Counted from the first letter of the stretch, positions 16,045 to 24,089 are shown. The stretch: 26,821 bases of DNA from Bacillota bacterium (GCA_029266295.1 JAQSXD010000005.1:1-26821); one strand, 5' to 3'. Translations and numbers: made by a program. The notes: generated by a model not told the origin, from the letters alone.

Positions 16045-17235
16045 ATGGCGATTTTCAAAGTATCGCCCAAGACAAACATCACCTCTTTGATCGCCTCAGA
16101 TGAGGTTTCGGAGGGGGATGTTTTGATTCTTGAAGAAGGAATCTACCATCAGGTAGTTTTCATCAATAAAAGCTATATTCGCATCCAGGCGAAAAATCAA
16201 CGCGTCGTATTTGACGGCTACAGCTTACTTGCAAATGCTTTCTTTCTTTTTGGAACCACCGGCGTGGAAATCAGCGGGATAACCATTAGAAATTATTCTT
16301 ATGCCGGTATTGTCGTGATCTTCGGCTCGGGAAACCGAATTCTATCCAATAGAATCAAAGAAGCTGGGGAGCGAGGCATAGATATTGTGCGGTCTTCCGC
16401 AAATCTGGTGTGGAAAAATGAGATCTGTCTTGCGCGGTTTGGCGTTCTGGTGGAAACGGAAAGCACCGGCAACTGGATCATTGAAAATAAAGTGAGGGAT
16501 TGTATTGCCGATTGCTTCGAATCATTCTTTACGGAAAGCACAGGAAATGCATTTATCAGCAATATCGGCTGCAGCAGCGGTCTGAGCTGCTTTTCCATGG
16601 TTGGAGCAAATTGTCTGGCCTATAAAAACGAAGCATTCAATGCCGAATATAATGGAATTGGGTTGGTTCTGGGAAGAGACAGCATTGCGATTGAGAATAA
16701 AAGCAAGAAAAACGGAAGTTCCATCAACGGAACTTCAAACTTTTCTTCCCCGGAAAATACGTTCATAGCAGATAATCTTCTGAATCACAACAATGAAATC
16801 GGCTTATACGTGATGAGTGATTACAGCATCATACAGGGTAACCGAATCAGCTGCAACGATAACATCGGTCTCTCGCTCTCCCCGGATTCTTCCAATTGTC
16901 TCATTTTTCATAACCGAATCCAGTGCAATGAGGGAGATGACATTGTTGACAACGGCTCCGATAACAATTTCATCAGAAACTTAACCGGCTGCTGTGATCA
17001 TTGGGATCGCGAAGCTGAAGACCGGCCGGAAAACACAGTCAAGCTGACAGTTGAGAGTTCCGGTGCTTCGCTTACAAACAAGCTGCAGATAGAAATCAAG
17101 CTGGAAAAAGCAGCACTCGCAAAATTGGAAGAAAGCTCAGAAAGACAGCCTGAGCATGCAAAACACGGCCATCAGATCTTGATTGCGCAGCTGAAAGATA
17201 AGATTGCCGGATGGGAAGCCCTATTACAGCAATAG
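16045..17235 (+). CDS. Right-handed parallel beta-helix repeat protein with helical tail
   Basis: A 396-residue protein with pectin-lyase-like (PbH1/NosD-type) repeats over about residues 25-320. Rungs recur every 22-24 residues with the pattern of Asn-rich turns and short strands (GNRILSNRIKEAG, GNWIIENKVRDC, DYSIIQGNRISCND). The N-terminal ISGITIRNYSYAGIVV segment is typical of such folds. The last 60 or so residues (from TVKLTVESSG) switch to a charged helix of Glu, Lys and Leu, probably a coiled coil or oligomerisation tail. No signal peptide or membrane segment is visible, so it is either cytoplasmic or attached to a spore or cell surface by another route. I see no catalytic residues that I can assign, and its function is unknown. 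The start ATG has AAAGG 9 bases upstream. Confidence 0.85.
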   Translation: MAIFKVSPKTNITSLIASDEVSEGDVLILEEGIYHQVVFINKSYIRIQAKNQRVVFDGYSLLANAFFLFGTTGVEISGITIRNYSYAGIVVIFGSGNRILSNRIKEAGERGIDIVRSSANLVWKNEICLARFGVLVETESTGNWIIENKVRDCIADCFESFFTESTGNAFISNIGCSSGLSCFSMVGANCLAYKNEAFNAEYNGIGLVLGRDSIAIENKSKKNGSSINGTSNFSSPENTFIADNLLNHNNEIGLYVMSDYSIIQGNRISCNDNIGLSLSPDSSNCLIFHNRIQCNEGDDIVDNGSDNNFIRNLTGCCDHWDREAEDRPENTVKLTVESSGASLTNKLQIEIKLEKAALAKLEESSERQPEHAKHGHQILIAQLKDKIAGWEALLQQ

Positions 17236-17253
17236 CAAAGATATCGTAAAAAC

Positions 17254-17310
17254 AAAACACCTCATTCAGACGGCTATTTTGCTGCCGCATGAAATGAGGT
17301 GTTGTTTTTA
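17254..17310. terminator. Bidirectional terminator between converging genes
   Basis: AACACCTCATT (17256-17266) pairs with AATGAGGTGTT (17293-17303), with a smaller GGC/GCC stem in the loop. GTTTTTA follows on the plus strand and a T-rich run follows on the minus strand. It serves both the beta-helix gene (ends 17235) and the flavodiiron gene (ends 17323). Confidence 0.9.
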
Positions 17311-17322
17311 TCTGAAAAGATA

Positions 17323-19866
17323 CTAGAGGAATTTTGTAATAGGATCTTGGTTTTTATACCCTTCCAGCAGTTTTGCTGACTTGGATACGTCTCCCATCAG
17401 GATACCGCCGCAGAATCTGTTATTGACGAAATACAGCTTTTCATAGGTATTCTTTGCACCGTCATAAACTTCGAACGTCTTATAGACCTTGGAAGGATCT
17501 TTCCCGTTGTCACCCACAGCAAACAGGGTAGTTCCCATCCCGCTGAATGCGTTTGACGGTACAAACGCTTCATATTGATATTCGTCTCCAACAGCGTTGA
17601 TTCCCGCCGCCTTACCCATCTCAACGGCCTGTCCCCAGATTGCATAATTGACTCCGTTGAATTCTGCGCAGTCACCGCAGGCGTAAATATTTTCTACGCT
17701 GGTTTCCATTTTTTCATTGACCTTGATGGAACGATCTGCATCTATGCCGATGGCTTTGGCAAGTTCAATGTTCTGGCGAACTCCTGTGGAAAGGATGACA
17801 AGCTCAGCCTCAACTACGGTTCCGTCAGCCATTTTCACGCCGGCAGCCTTTCCGTCTCCTGATATTTCTTCGATTCCAACACCAGTGACGACCTTTATTC
17901 CTGATTTCTCAGCTGCCGCTGTCAAAAGTGCAGAGCCTCTTTCATCCAGCTGTCTGCCCATAATGACGGGGGCCATTTCGATGACCGTGACCTCTTTTCC
18001 TGCCTTCTTCAGCTCCCATGCAGCTTCCAGACCCAGAATGCCTCCGCCGATTATGACAGTTTTCTCAACAGTCTGCAGGAATTTCTGCAATTGATTAACG
18101 CCTTCCAGTGTACGGATTGCGAAAACACCTTCCTGTCCCGCACCCTTGATTGGAGGGATGAAAGAATCAGCTCCTGTGGCAAGAATCAACTTGTCATAGC
18201 CTCTGATCGCTCCGTTTTCCAGCACCAGCTCCTTGGTTTCCTTTTGAATCTCTTTTACAGTTGTTCCAAGGGTCAGGGTAATATTCTTTTCCCGATACCA
18301 TTCCTCGGGCTTGATGTAAAAGTTAATGGGATCCACCTCAGACAGAATGCCCTTCGTCAGCATCGGTCTGTTGTATCCGATGACATTCTCGCTGGAGATG
18401 ATCTCAATACTGCACGTTTTATTTCTCTTTCGGATTTCTTCGCAGGCAGTGGTTCCCGCTGCTCCATTTCCGATAATGACAAAGCGTTCCGCTTTATCCG
18501 ATACAAATGAAGTATCAGAAACTTCAAGGGCTGTGAACTGATCCGGTCCAACACCGCAAACAGGACAGGATTCCGGTGGTTCCTCGCCTTCAATCTCTGC
18601 ACCGCAAACAAGGCATTTCCATACCTTCTTGGGAGCACTGGAGGGTTTTACATTTTCAACAATCTTGCCTGCCAGTACGGATGCTCCGAAGCCGTAGCCG
18701 AATTCGAAAGCCTCCTGAAGCTGGGCATCATTGGGCTTGAATCTGATTTTGAGGCCTTCTCCGTAAAGCTTCATATTCAGCTGTTTCAGCCGTTCCATAA
18801 TATTGGGAACCCCTTCTCCGCTCCATCCATAGGAACCGAAGGCAGACGCAATTTTCTTGCCGTGGGTCTTGGCGAAGATCGTTGTAGTCAGATCCCAGAT
18901 CGGCTTCAGTGCTTCTCCAACCATGGTAGGCGTACCAAACAGGATTCCGTCCGCCCAGTACAGCTCGTCCAAAACCTTGGCCGTATCATCGTAGACCATA
19001 TCGTAAAGCCTTACATCTATATCCCCGAAGGCTTTGACCCCTTCCGTGATCTTGTCTGCAATCATCTTCGTATAACCGTAGGCACTCACATAAGGGATAA
19101 TCACGGTTTTCTTGGAATTGGGATTGGTTTCCGTTGCCCATTCCTTGTATAAATGAATAATTTCCTGCGGATTGTCAATGAGTACCGGTCCGTGTCCGGT
19201 GAGAATCATCTGGATATCCAGATCCTGCACCTTCTTAACCGCATCCAGTACATTGGACTTAAACGGTGCCATGATGCAGTCGAAATAGTATTTCAGAGAG
19301 TCCATGTAATCTTCTTTGCTTGCAACGGCGTCATTTGTAATACCTTCCAGTGAGTAGTGGGTACCAAAGGCATCACAGGTTACCAGAATTCCATCCTCTT
19401 CAACATAGGTGAACATGGTATCCGGCCAGTGCAAGTTGGGAGCACTGATGAACTTCAGTGTCTTGTTTCCAAGGGAAATCTTGTCCCCGTCTTTTACAAT
19501 TACACTATTGAAGTCCTTGTTGCAGATCTCCTTCATAAAGTTGATTGCCGCTGACGTGCCGACAAGTTTCAGTTTTGGGTTGATTTCCAAAAGCTTTTCG
19601 ATGGTTCCGCTGTGATCCGGTTCTGTGTGACTTACGATAATATAGTCGATTTCATTCAGAGAAATGATCCCAGTGAGCTTCTCCAGATAATCCTCTGAAA
19701 ACTTTGCCTTGGAGGTTTCAAAAACCACACTCTTTTCCGAACCCTTCAGAACATAGGAATTATAGGAAGTACCGAATTCGGTGTACATAATGATATCGAA
19801 TATTCTTAAGTCAGGATCTTGATTTCCTACCCAGAATAGATCCTCTTTTAGTTGTTTTATCTTCAT
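17323..19866 (-). CDS. Flavodiiron protein fused to short rubredoxin and NAD(P)H:rubredoxin reductase (class F type)
   Basis: An 847-residue single-chain NADH-dependent O2 reductase (possibly also NO) that detoxifies oxygen in anaerobes. Domains in order: diiron metallo-beta-lactamase domain (1-245) with ligand motif H80-E82-D84-H85 in SHTEPDHSG and a later GHGP; flavodoxin (about 254-400) with IIPYVSAYGYTKMIA and FGSYGWSGEG; a rubredoxin-like domain with C418-LV-C421 and C434-PV-C437; and a pyridine-nucleotide flavoreductase (about 460-847) with FVIIGNGAAGTTA and VIIGGGILGLEAAWEL. The two cysteine pairs are only 12 residues apart, much shorter than in ordinary rubredoxins. This matches the short-spaced rubredoxin of class F flavodiiron proteins known from Clostridioides difficile. 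Of two Mets, the second (19864-19866) has AAGGAGG at 8 bases and is the start. It lies 41 bases after pyrG. Confidence 0.93.
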   Translation of the reverse strand: MKIKQLKEDLFWVGNQDPDLRIFDIIMYTEFGTSYNSYVLKGSEKSVVFETSKAKFSEDYLEKLTGIISLNEIDYIIVSHTEPDHSGTIEKLLEINPKLKLVGTSAAINFMKEICNKDFNSVIVKDGDKISLGNKTLKFISAPNLHWPDTMFTYVEEDGILVTCDAFGTHYSLEGITNDAVASKEDYMDSLKYYFDCIMAPFKSNVLDAVKKVQDLDIQMILTGHGPVLIDNPQEIIHLYKEWATETNPNSKKTVIIPYVSAYGYTKMIADKITEGVKAFGDIDVRLYDMVYDDTAKVLDELYWADGILFGTPTMVGEALKPIWDLTTTIFAKTHGKKIASAFGSYGWSGEGVPNIMERLKQLNMKLYGEGLKIRFKPNDAQLQEAFEFGYGFGASVLAGKIVENVKPSSAPKKVWKCLVCGAEIEGEEPPESCPVCGVGPDQFTALEVSDTSFVSDKAERFVIIGNGAAGTTACEEIRKRNKTCSIEIISSENVIGYNRPMLTKGILSEVDPINFYIKPEEWYREKNITLTLGTTVKEIQKETKELVLENGAIRGYDKLILATGADSFIPPIKGAGQEGVFAIRTLEGVNQLQKFLQTVEKTVIIGGGILGLEAAWELKKAGKEVTVIEMAPVIMGRQLDERGSALLTAAAEKSGIKVVTGVGIEEISGDGKAAGVKMADGTVVEAELVILSTGVRQNIELAKAIGIDADRSIKVNEKMETSVENIYACGDCAEFNGVNYAIWGQAVEMGKAAGINAVGDEYQYEAFVPSNAFSGMGTTLFAVGDNGKDPSKVYKTFEVYDGAKNTYEKLYFVNNRFCGGILMGDVSKSAKLLEGYKNQDPITKFL

Positions 19867-19907
19867 TGCTACATCCTCCTTATTCATCCATATAGTACCC
19901 CTTTGGG

Positions 19908-21509
19908 TTATTTACTAAACAAGGCCGCCTTCACAAATTCACGGAACAGGGGGTGGGCTTGGTTGGGACGGCTTTTAAATTCCGGATGATATTGCACACC
20001 AACATAGAAATCGTTTGTTGGAATTTCAACTGCTTCAACCAGTCTTCCGTCCGGCGACGTTCCGGTAATAACCATCCCTCTGCCTTCCACCATTTCACGA
20101 TATTTGTTGTTAAATTCGTAACGATGTCTGTGGCGTTCACTGATGTGATTCTTCCCATATGCTTTTTCCATCATGCTTCCGGCTTTAATGCTGCAGGGAT
20201 AAGCACCTAGACGCATGGTTCCGCCCTTGGGAATATCACCGTACTGATCCGGCATAAAATCTATAACAGAGTGACATCCGTCTACATCAAATTCGCTGGA
20301 ATTGGCCTCAGTGAGACCCAGCACCTTCTGTGCAAACTCAATCACTGCAATTTGCATTCCTAAGCAGATTCCCAGATAAGGAATATTATGTTCACGGGCA
20401 AATCCCGCTGCTGCAATCTTACCCTGAATCCCCCGGTCTCCAAAACCTCCGGGAACGAGAATCCCTTTACAGTCGCCAAGATGAGCCGCTGCTGTTTGTT
20501 CGGTGACCTCTTCTGAGTCAACCCACTTGATATTAACGATGCTACCGTTTTCATAGCCTGCATGATTGAGTGCTTCCGCAACGGACAAATAAGCATCATG
20601 GAGTTTTACATACTTGCCGACAATGGCAATGGTTACCGCTTTGTCTCTTTTTCTGATGCGATCCAGCATGGAGATCCACTCTCCCATGTCATAGGTTTCG
20701 CAGCAATCCAAATGAAGCTCTCTGCAAACGATCTCCGACAAACCGCTTTCCTCAAGCATCATCGGTGCTTCATATAAAACCGGTACTGTAATATTTTCAA
20801 TTACACAATCGTGCTTAACATTGCAGAACAGTGCAATTTTTTGTTTAATTTCATCTTCGATAGGCTCGTCCGCTCTTGTAACAATAATATCTGGAGAAAT
20901 TCCCAGGGCCCTGAGTTCCTTAACAGAATGCTGTGTGGGTTTTGATTTATGTTCTCCTGAACCCTTGATATAAGGAACAAGCGTTACGTGCATAAACAGG
21001 CAATTTTCTTTTCCCACTTCAAGAGACACCTGTCTGATGGCTTCAAGAAAGGGCTGACTTTCTATATCGCCTGTGGTTCCGCCGATTTCTGTAATCACGA
21101 CATCAGCATGACTATTTTCTCCTACGGAATAGATAAATTTCTTAATTTCGTTCGTCACATGAGGAATGACCTGAACCGTACTACCCAGGTACTCCCCTGC
21201 TCTTTCTTTGGACAAAACATTCCAGTAAACCTTTCCTGTAGTCAGGTTGGAATACTTATTCAAATCTTCATCGATAAACCGTTCATAATGTCCAAGATCC
21301 AGATCTGTCTCCGCACCATCCTCCGTTACAAACACTTCGCCGTGCTGATATGGGCTCATAGTACCTGGATCCACATTAATATAGGGATCCAGCTTCTGTG
21401 CTGCAATCTTAAGGCCTCTGGCTTTCAACAGCCGCCCCAGTGACGCAGCGGTAATCCCTTTTCCAAGACCCGATACAACTCCTCCTGTAACAAAGATAAA
21501 CTTTGTCAT
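19908..21509 (-). CDS. pyrG: CTP synthase
   Basis: A 533-residue glutamine-dependent enzyme that converts UTP to CTP, the last step of pyrimidine nucleotide synthesis. The N-terminal synthetase domain begins TKFIFVTGGVVSGLGKG (P-loop residues about 12-18) and includes EIGGTTGDIES. The C-terminal amidotransferase carries C382 (YLGICLGMQ), H508 and E510 (GVQYHPEFKSRP). The frame is open to 21626, but the ATG at 21507-21509, behind GGGAGGTGA, matches the family N-terminus. The usual upstream neighbour rpoE (RNA polymerase delta) is absent. A flavodiiron gene follows 41 bases later with no terminator between, so the two are probably co-transcribed. Confidence 0.98.
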   Translation of the reverse strand: MTKFIFVTGGVVSGLGKGITAASLGRLLKARGLKIAAQKLDPYINVDPGTMSPYQHGEVFVTEDGAETDLDLGHYERFIDEDLNKYSNLTTGKVYWNVLSKERAGEYLGSTVQVIPHVTNEIKKFIYSVGENSHADVVITEIGGTTGDIESQPFLEAIRQVSLEVGKENCLFMHVTLVPYIKGSGEHKSKPTQHSVKELRALGISPDIIVTRADEPIEDEIKQKIALFCNVKHDCVIENITVPVLYEAPMMLEESGLSEIVCRELHLDCCETYDMGEWISMLDRIRKRDKAVTIAIVGKYVKLHDAYLSVAEALNHAGYENGSIVNIKWVDSEEVTEQTAAAHLGDCKGILVPGGFGDRGIQGKIAAAGFAREHNIPYLGICLGMQIAVIEFAQKVLGLTEANSSEFDVDGCHSVIDFMPDQYGDIPKGGTMRLGAYPCSIKAGSMMEKAYGKNHISERHRHRYEFNNKYREMVEGRGMVITGTSPDGRLVEAVEIPTNDFYVGVQYHPEFKSRPNQAHPLFREFVKAALFSK

Positions 21510-21557
21510 AACCGTTTTCACCTCCCTGCAAAAATAAAAAAATAGATTCGGTATTTT

Positions 21558-21580
21558 TGGGGTATACAATATAAGCCCCA
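21558..21580 (-). other. Leader hairpin of pyrG, function uncertain
   Basis: On the minus strand TGGGG-CT-TATA, a 3-base loop and TATA-CCCCA form a stem in the expected pyrG leader. A T-rich run follows only about 15 bases later, so it is not a standard terminator. The initially transcribed GGGC signal of Bacillus-type pyrG attenuation is not evident. Confidence 0.35.
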
Positions 21581-21631
21581 CCAAATGACCGTCCTCTATT
21601 CGTTCACGATAGCTTCCTTTATTCAATTCTT

Positions 21632-21660
21632 ATCATAGTATGTGAAGCTTGCGCATCCAA
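21632..21660 (-). promoter_or_regulatory. Candidate promoter of pyrG
   Basis: On the minus strand TTGGAT (21655-21660), 17 bases and TATGAT (21632-21637) lie just downstream of an intrinsic terminator. The -35 matches 3 of 6 and the -10 5 of 6. The leader to the pyrG ATG would be about 115 bases. Confidence 0.5.
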
Positions 21661-21664
21661 CCAT

Positions 21665-21690
21665 GAAAAAAATCACAAAGCATGTGATTT
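21665..21690 (-). terminator. Intrinsic terminator upstream of pyrG
   Basis: On the minus strand AAATCACA, a 5-base loop and TGTGATTT run into further T residues. It would end transcription coming from the truncated ORF at 21825-22004, or act as a leader terminator if pyrG transcription starts further upstream. Confidence 0.75.
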
Positions 21691-21824
21691 TAAATTTCCT
21701 CTGCACAATATTAACACATTGCCTGCAAAATATCTAGCACTTTCCTAGCAAAAGTGAATTTTTTTTGATAGCTCCTAACGATCTGTCACATACCCGCTAA
21801 TAGTTCATATACTGTATTATGCGG

Positions 21825-22004
21825 TCAATTGCAGGCCGCCTTCAGATAAATTTTGGGAAGAGATGCATGCAAATCCTTTACGTCCCTTGTTGATGCACCG
21901 ATAGCCTGAGTCTTCTTATTTCTTAGAAAAGAAACTGCAGTTTTGGATCTTTTAACGATTTCGTTCAGATCATTTCTGCAGATGTTGATTTGTAAGGGGC
22001 TGTC
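21825..22004 (-). pseudogene. Truncated ORF abutting an IS-end-like palindrome
   Basis: An open frame of 59 codons ends in TGA at 21825-21827. It has no ATG, GTG or TTG near its beginning, and an in-frame TGA lies immediately upstream, within the palindrome at 21995-22039. The readable part, from NDLNEIVKRSKTAVSFLRNK through STRDVKDLHASLPKIYLKAA, looks like a normal charged helical protein end. It is probably the 3' remnant of a gene whose 5' part was lost when the element arrived. I do not recognise the family. The remainder of 21510-22129 holds the pyrG promoter and terminator and the promoter of the aldolase gene. Confidence 0.5.
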
Positions 22005-22039
22005 TCAAAATGATTGAATCAATCATAGAGACAGCCTCT
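21995..22039. repeat. Palindrome resembling back-to-back insertion-sequence ends
   Basis: AGGGGCTGTCTCAAAATGATTG (left arm) mirrors CAATCATAGAGACAGCCTCT (right arm), with a 2-base bulge. The outer GGGGCTGTCTC resembles the terminal repeats of some Firmicutes transposons. There is no transposase, so it may be a miniature element or a closed-up remnant. TCTTTT follows on the plus strand, so it could also act as a terminator. Confidence 0.6.
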
Positions 22040-22071
22040 CTTTTCGTGTAGCTTATTTTGTTGCGCTCTTA

Positions 22072-22080
22072 TGGTATAAT
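22072..22080 (+). promoter_or_regulatory. Extended -10 promoter of the aldolase gene
   Basis: TGGTATAAT contains a perfect TATAAT (22075-22080) preceded by the extended TG motif. No good -35 lies 16-18 bases upstream, as is usual for extended -10 promoters. The start site would be near 22087. Confidence 0.65.
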
Positions 22081-22129
22081 GTACGGAGAGAACCAAAAGC
22101 AAAATTTACGTAATACGGAGGCATAAACC

Positions 22130-23161
22130 ATGTACAGTTTTTTATGTGATTACAGCGAAGGCGCCCATCCCCAAATTTTAGATGCTCTGAATCGGACAAA
22201 CCTGGAGCAGACTGATGGCTACGGAATGGATCCGCATTGCCAAGAAGCAGTGGCTCTGATCCAGCGGCATATCGGTAAGGAAGATGCGCACATCCATTTC
22301 TTTGTCGGCGGCACCCAGACGAATCTAACAGCGATTTCTGCGTTTTTAAGACCCCATCACGCCGTCATTGCCGCTTCAACAGCTCATATTCAGGTTCACG
22401 AAACCGGAGCGATAGAAGCTACAGGCCATAAGATCCTTCTGAAGTCATCTGCTGACGGCAAACTGACTCCAGCAGATATTCAGGCAGCTCTTGATGAGCA
22501 TGAGGATGAACATATGGCCAAGCCTAAATTGGTGTATATCTCTAACTCCACTGAAATTGGATCCATTTATTCCAAGGCTGAATTGGAACAGCTCAGTACT
22601 ATCTGCAGGGAGAACGGGTTGATTCTCTATATGGACGGGGCTCGCTTAGGCTCTGCACTTTCTTCAAGTGAAAATGACATAACATTGCAGGATATTGCCG
22701 CTCTAGTTGATGCATTCTATATCGGCGGTACAAAAAACGGGGCGCTGATGGGTGAAGCTCTTGTGATCTGCCGCCATGATTTGAAAGAGGATTTTCGATA
22801 TCACATCAAGCAGAGAGGCGGTCTTCTTGCAAAAGGCAGACTTCTTGGAATTCAATTTGAGGAATTGTTCCGTGATCAACTGTATTTTAAGCTTGCTGCT
22901 CACGCAAACCGGATGGCAGAGCTCCTAAATAATTGTTTCCTGGATTTAAACTGCAGCTTTCTAACCCATTCACCCTCTAATCAGATCTTTCCCATCCTCC
23001 CAAACCACATCATAGAAAAGCTTGAAGAAGATTATTCTTTCTACCGCTGGAAAAGAACAGATGATGCTCACTCAGCAATTCGCTTAGTAACCTCCTGGGC
23101 CACAGAAGAAAAGGATGTACAGCGGTTTATCGATCAACTGAAGAACTATTACGGCAAATGA
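22130..23161 (+). CDS. Low-specificity L-threonine aldolase-like PLP enzyme
   Basis: A 343-residue fold type I PLP enzyme of the threonine aldolase/beta-eliminating lyase family, expected to cleave L-threonine or allo-threonine to glycine and acetaldehyde. Residues seen: GTQTNLTAIS (61-70, cofactor phosphate), AHIQVHETGAIE (about 85-96), D169 in LYMDGARLGSAL for the pyridine nitrogen, and the Schiff-base lysine K202 in YIGGTKNGALMGEA. The length is typical. The ATG at 22130 has GGAGG 8 bases before it and an extended -10 promoter upstream. Serine or other beta-hydroxy amino acids are possible substrates. No clear terminator follows; a long inverted repeat lies about 70 bases downstream. Confidence 0.9.
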   Translation: MYSFLCDYSEGAHPQILDALNRTNLEQTDGYGMDPHCQEAVALIQRHIGKEDAHIHFFVGGTQTNLTAISAFLRPHHAVIAASTAHIQVHETGAIEATGHKILLKSSADGKLTPADIQAALDEHEDEHMAKPKLVYISNSTEIGSIYSKAELEQLSTICRENGLILYMDGARLGSALSSSENDITLQDIAALVDAFYIGGTKNGALMGEALVICRHDLKEDFRYHIKQRGGLLAKGRLLGIQFEELFRDQLYFKLAAHANRMAELLNNCFLDLNCSFLTHSPSNQIFPILPNHIIEKLEEDYSFYRWKRTDDAHSAIRLVTSWATEEKDVQRFIDQLKNYYGK

Positions 23162-23229
23162 ACGTTCTGACACGAGTCTGCTTTGAAAATTAAGAATAAT
23201 TAATTGCATACAGCTCATACTATTCTTGT

Positions 23230-23290
23230 TGTGGTTTCATTTGGGATATCTCCACTTAACGGACAATGGTAATTAAGACATGAAACCACA
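23230..23290. repeat. Inverted repeat between the aldolase and cupin genes
   Basis: TGTGGTTTCAT (23230-23240) is the exact inverse of ATGAAACCACA (23280-23290), with 39 bases between. No T-run follows, so a normal terminator is unlikely. It might be a regulatory structure or a relic of a mobile element. Confidence 0.45.
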
Positions 23291-23322
23291 CTGCTTGAAT
23301 AATCTAACAAATTTTCACATGC

Positions 23323-23344
23323 GTTGCAAATGCAACACGTTGCA
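23323..23344. promoter_or_regulatory. GTTGCA palindrome and repeat upstream of the cupin
   Basis: GTTGCA-AA-TGCAAC (23323-23336) is a perfect palindrome, and a third GTTGCA follows at 23339-23344. It lies about 75 bases before the cupin start and could be an operator. I cannot place a convincing promoter around it. Confidence 0.35.
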
Positions 23345-23410
23345 GATACTCTGCGTGTTAAGATGCCTATAGAAGCTAACGTTACGTTTAATTATGAAAG
23401 CAGGGATCGT

Positions 23411-23746
23411 ATGAGTTATAAGATTATGAAAAATATTGAAGCGTCAAAGGTTCAGACGCTGGCGGAATTGGTTGCATATCAGGAGGGCCAGGTCGTTAGC
23501 AAAACGCTCGCCCAAAACCCGAACGTCAGTCTTACTCTGTTTTCTTTTGATCAGGGAGAGGAAATTAGCACCCATGCTTCCCATGGCGATGCTTTGGTCT
23601 ATGTCATAGACGGGCAAGCTGACATCACAATTGGCAACGAGAAATACCTAGTCAGCGCGGGAGAAACCATACTGATGCCTGCAGAAATCCCTCATGCGGT
23701 ATCTGCACCTACCAGAATGAAGTTTATGCTGACCGTGGTCTTTTAA
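23411..23746 (+). CDS. Small cupin-domain protein
   Basis: A 111-residue single-domain cupin. The core is clear: SLTLFSFDQGEEISTHASHGDALVYVIDG fits cupin motif 1 (G(X)5HXH(X)3-4E), but the second histidine region reads STHASHGD and the usual glutamate is replaced, so metal binding may be altered. Motif 2 is recognisable in AGETILMPAEIPHAV, with the conserved histidine. The frame is open from 23324, but the ATG at 23411 follows AGGG and gives the usual length of about 110. Substrate and role are unknown; related small cupins are sugar- or metal-binding or regulatory. It stands between an aldolase and a ferredoxin on the same strand, without evidence of a shared pathway. Confidence 0.85.
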   Translation: MSYKIMKNIEASKVQTLAELVAYQEGQVVSKTLAQNPNVSLTLFSFDQGEEISTHASHGDALVYVIDGQADITIGNEKYLVSAGETILMPAEIPHAVSAPTRMKFMLTVVF

Positions 23747-23755
23747 AATGGCAAC

Positions 23756-23800
23756 TGCTGCACACCATGATTGGATTCAATGCGAATGCAGCATTTTATT
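23756..23800 (+). terminator. Possible terminator after the cupin
   Basis: TGCTGCA (23756-23762) pairs with TGCAGCA (23787-23793) and is followed by TTTTATTG. The loop of 24 bases is long, so efficiency is uncertain. Confidence 0.45.
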
Positions 23801-23829
23801 GTCAAAGTTTTCTTTGCAGGAATAGGTTT

Positions 23830-23858
23830 CCAAAAGAATGGCTTCAGCCATTCTTTGG
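23830..23858. other. Strong hairpin upstream of the ferredoxin gene
   Basis: CCAAAAGAATGGC-TTCA-GCCATTCTTTGG forms a stem of about 12 pairs with a tetraloop and one bulged A. No T-run follows. It lies 42 bases before the ferredoxin start, so it could be an operator, a processing site or part of the leader. Confidence 0.55.
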
Positions 23859-23900
23859 CATAATATTCAATATAAATTAGTTTCTTCAGGAGGGTTTGTT

Positions 23901-24089
23901 ATGAAAGCGAGAATTGATCGTGACGGCTGTATCGGCTGCGGCCTTTGTCCTTCCATCTGTCCAGAAGTGTTTCAGATGGCGGATGATGGTCTGGCCGAGG
24001 TAATCGTAGAGGACGTTCCGGCTGATGCGGAAGGTACCGCAGTCGAAGCTCAGGAAAATTGTCCCGTATCTGTAATCTTTGTTGAATGA
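23901..24089 (+). CDS. Single-cluster [4Fe-4S] ferredoxin
   Basis: A 62-residue low-potential electron carrier. Cluster ligands are C10, C13 and C16 (CIGCGLC) plus C54 in ENCPV. C20 is the extra cysteine that in Thermotoga-type ferredoxins forms a disulfide. The acidic middle is typical. The frame is open from 23838, but the ATG at 23901 has a perfect AGGAGG 7 bases before it. A strong terminator follows. Its redox partner is not evident from neighbours; the flavodiiron protein at 17323-19866 has its own built-in electron chain and would not need it. Confidence 0.95.
   Translation: MKARIDRDGCIGCGLCPSICPEVFQMADDGLAEVIVEDVPADAEGTAVEAQENCPVSVIFVE

Noticed and set aside
21510..21626. Longer N-terminus for CTP synthase
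   Set aside because: The added residues do not resemble the family, and GGGAGGTGA precedes the inner ATG.
21510..21630. Bacillus-type pyrG attenuation by reiterative G addition
   Set aside because: The expected GGGC at the transcript start and a matching terminator stem directly before a U-run were not found.
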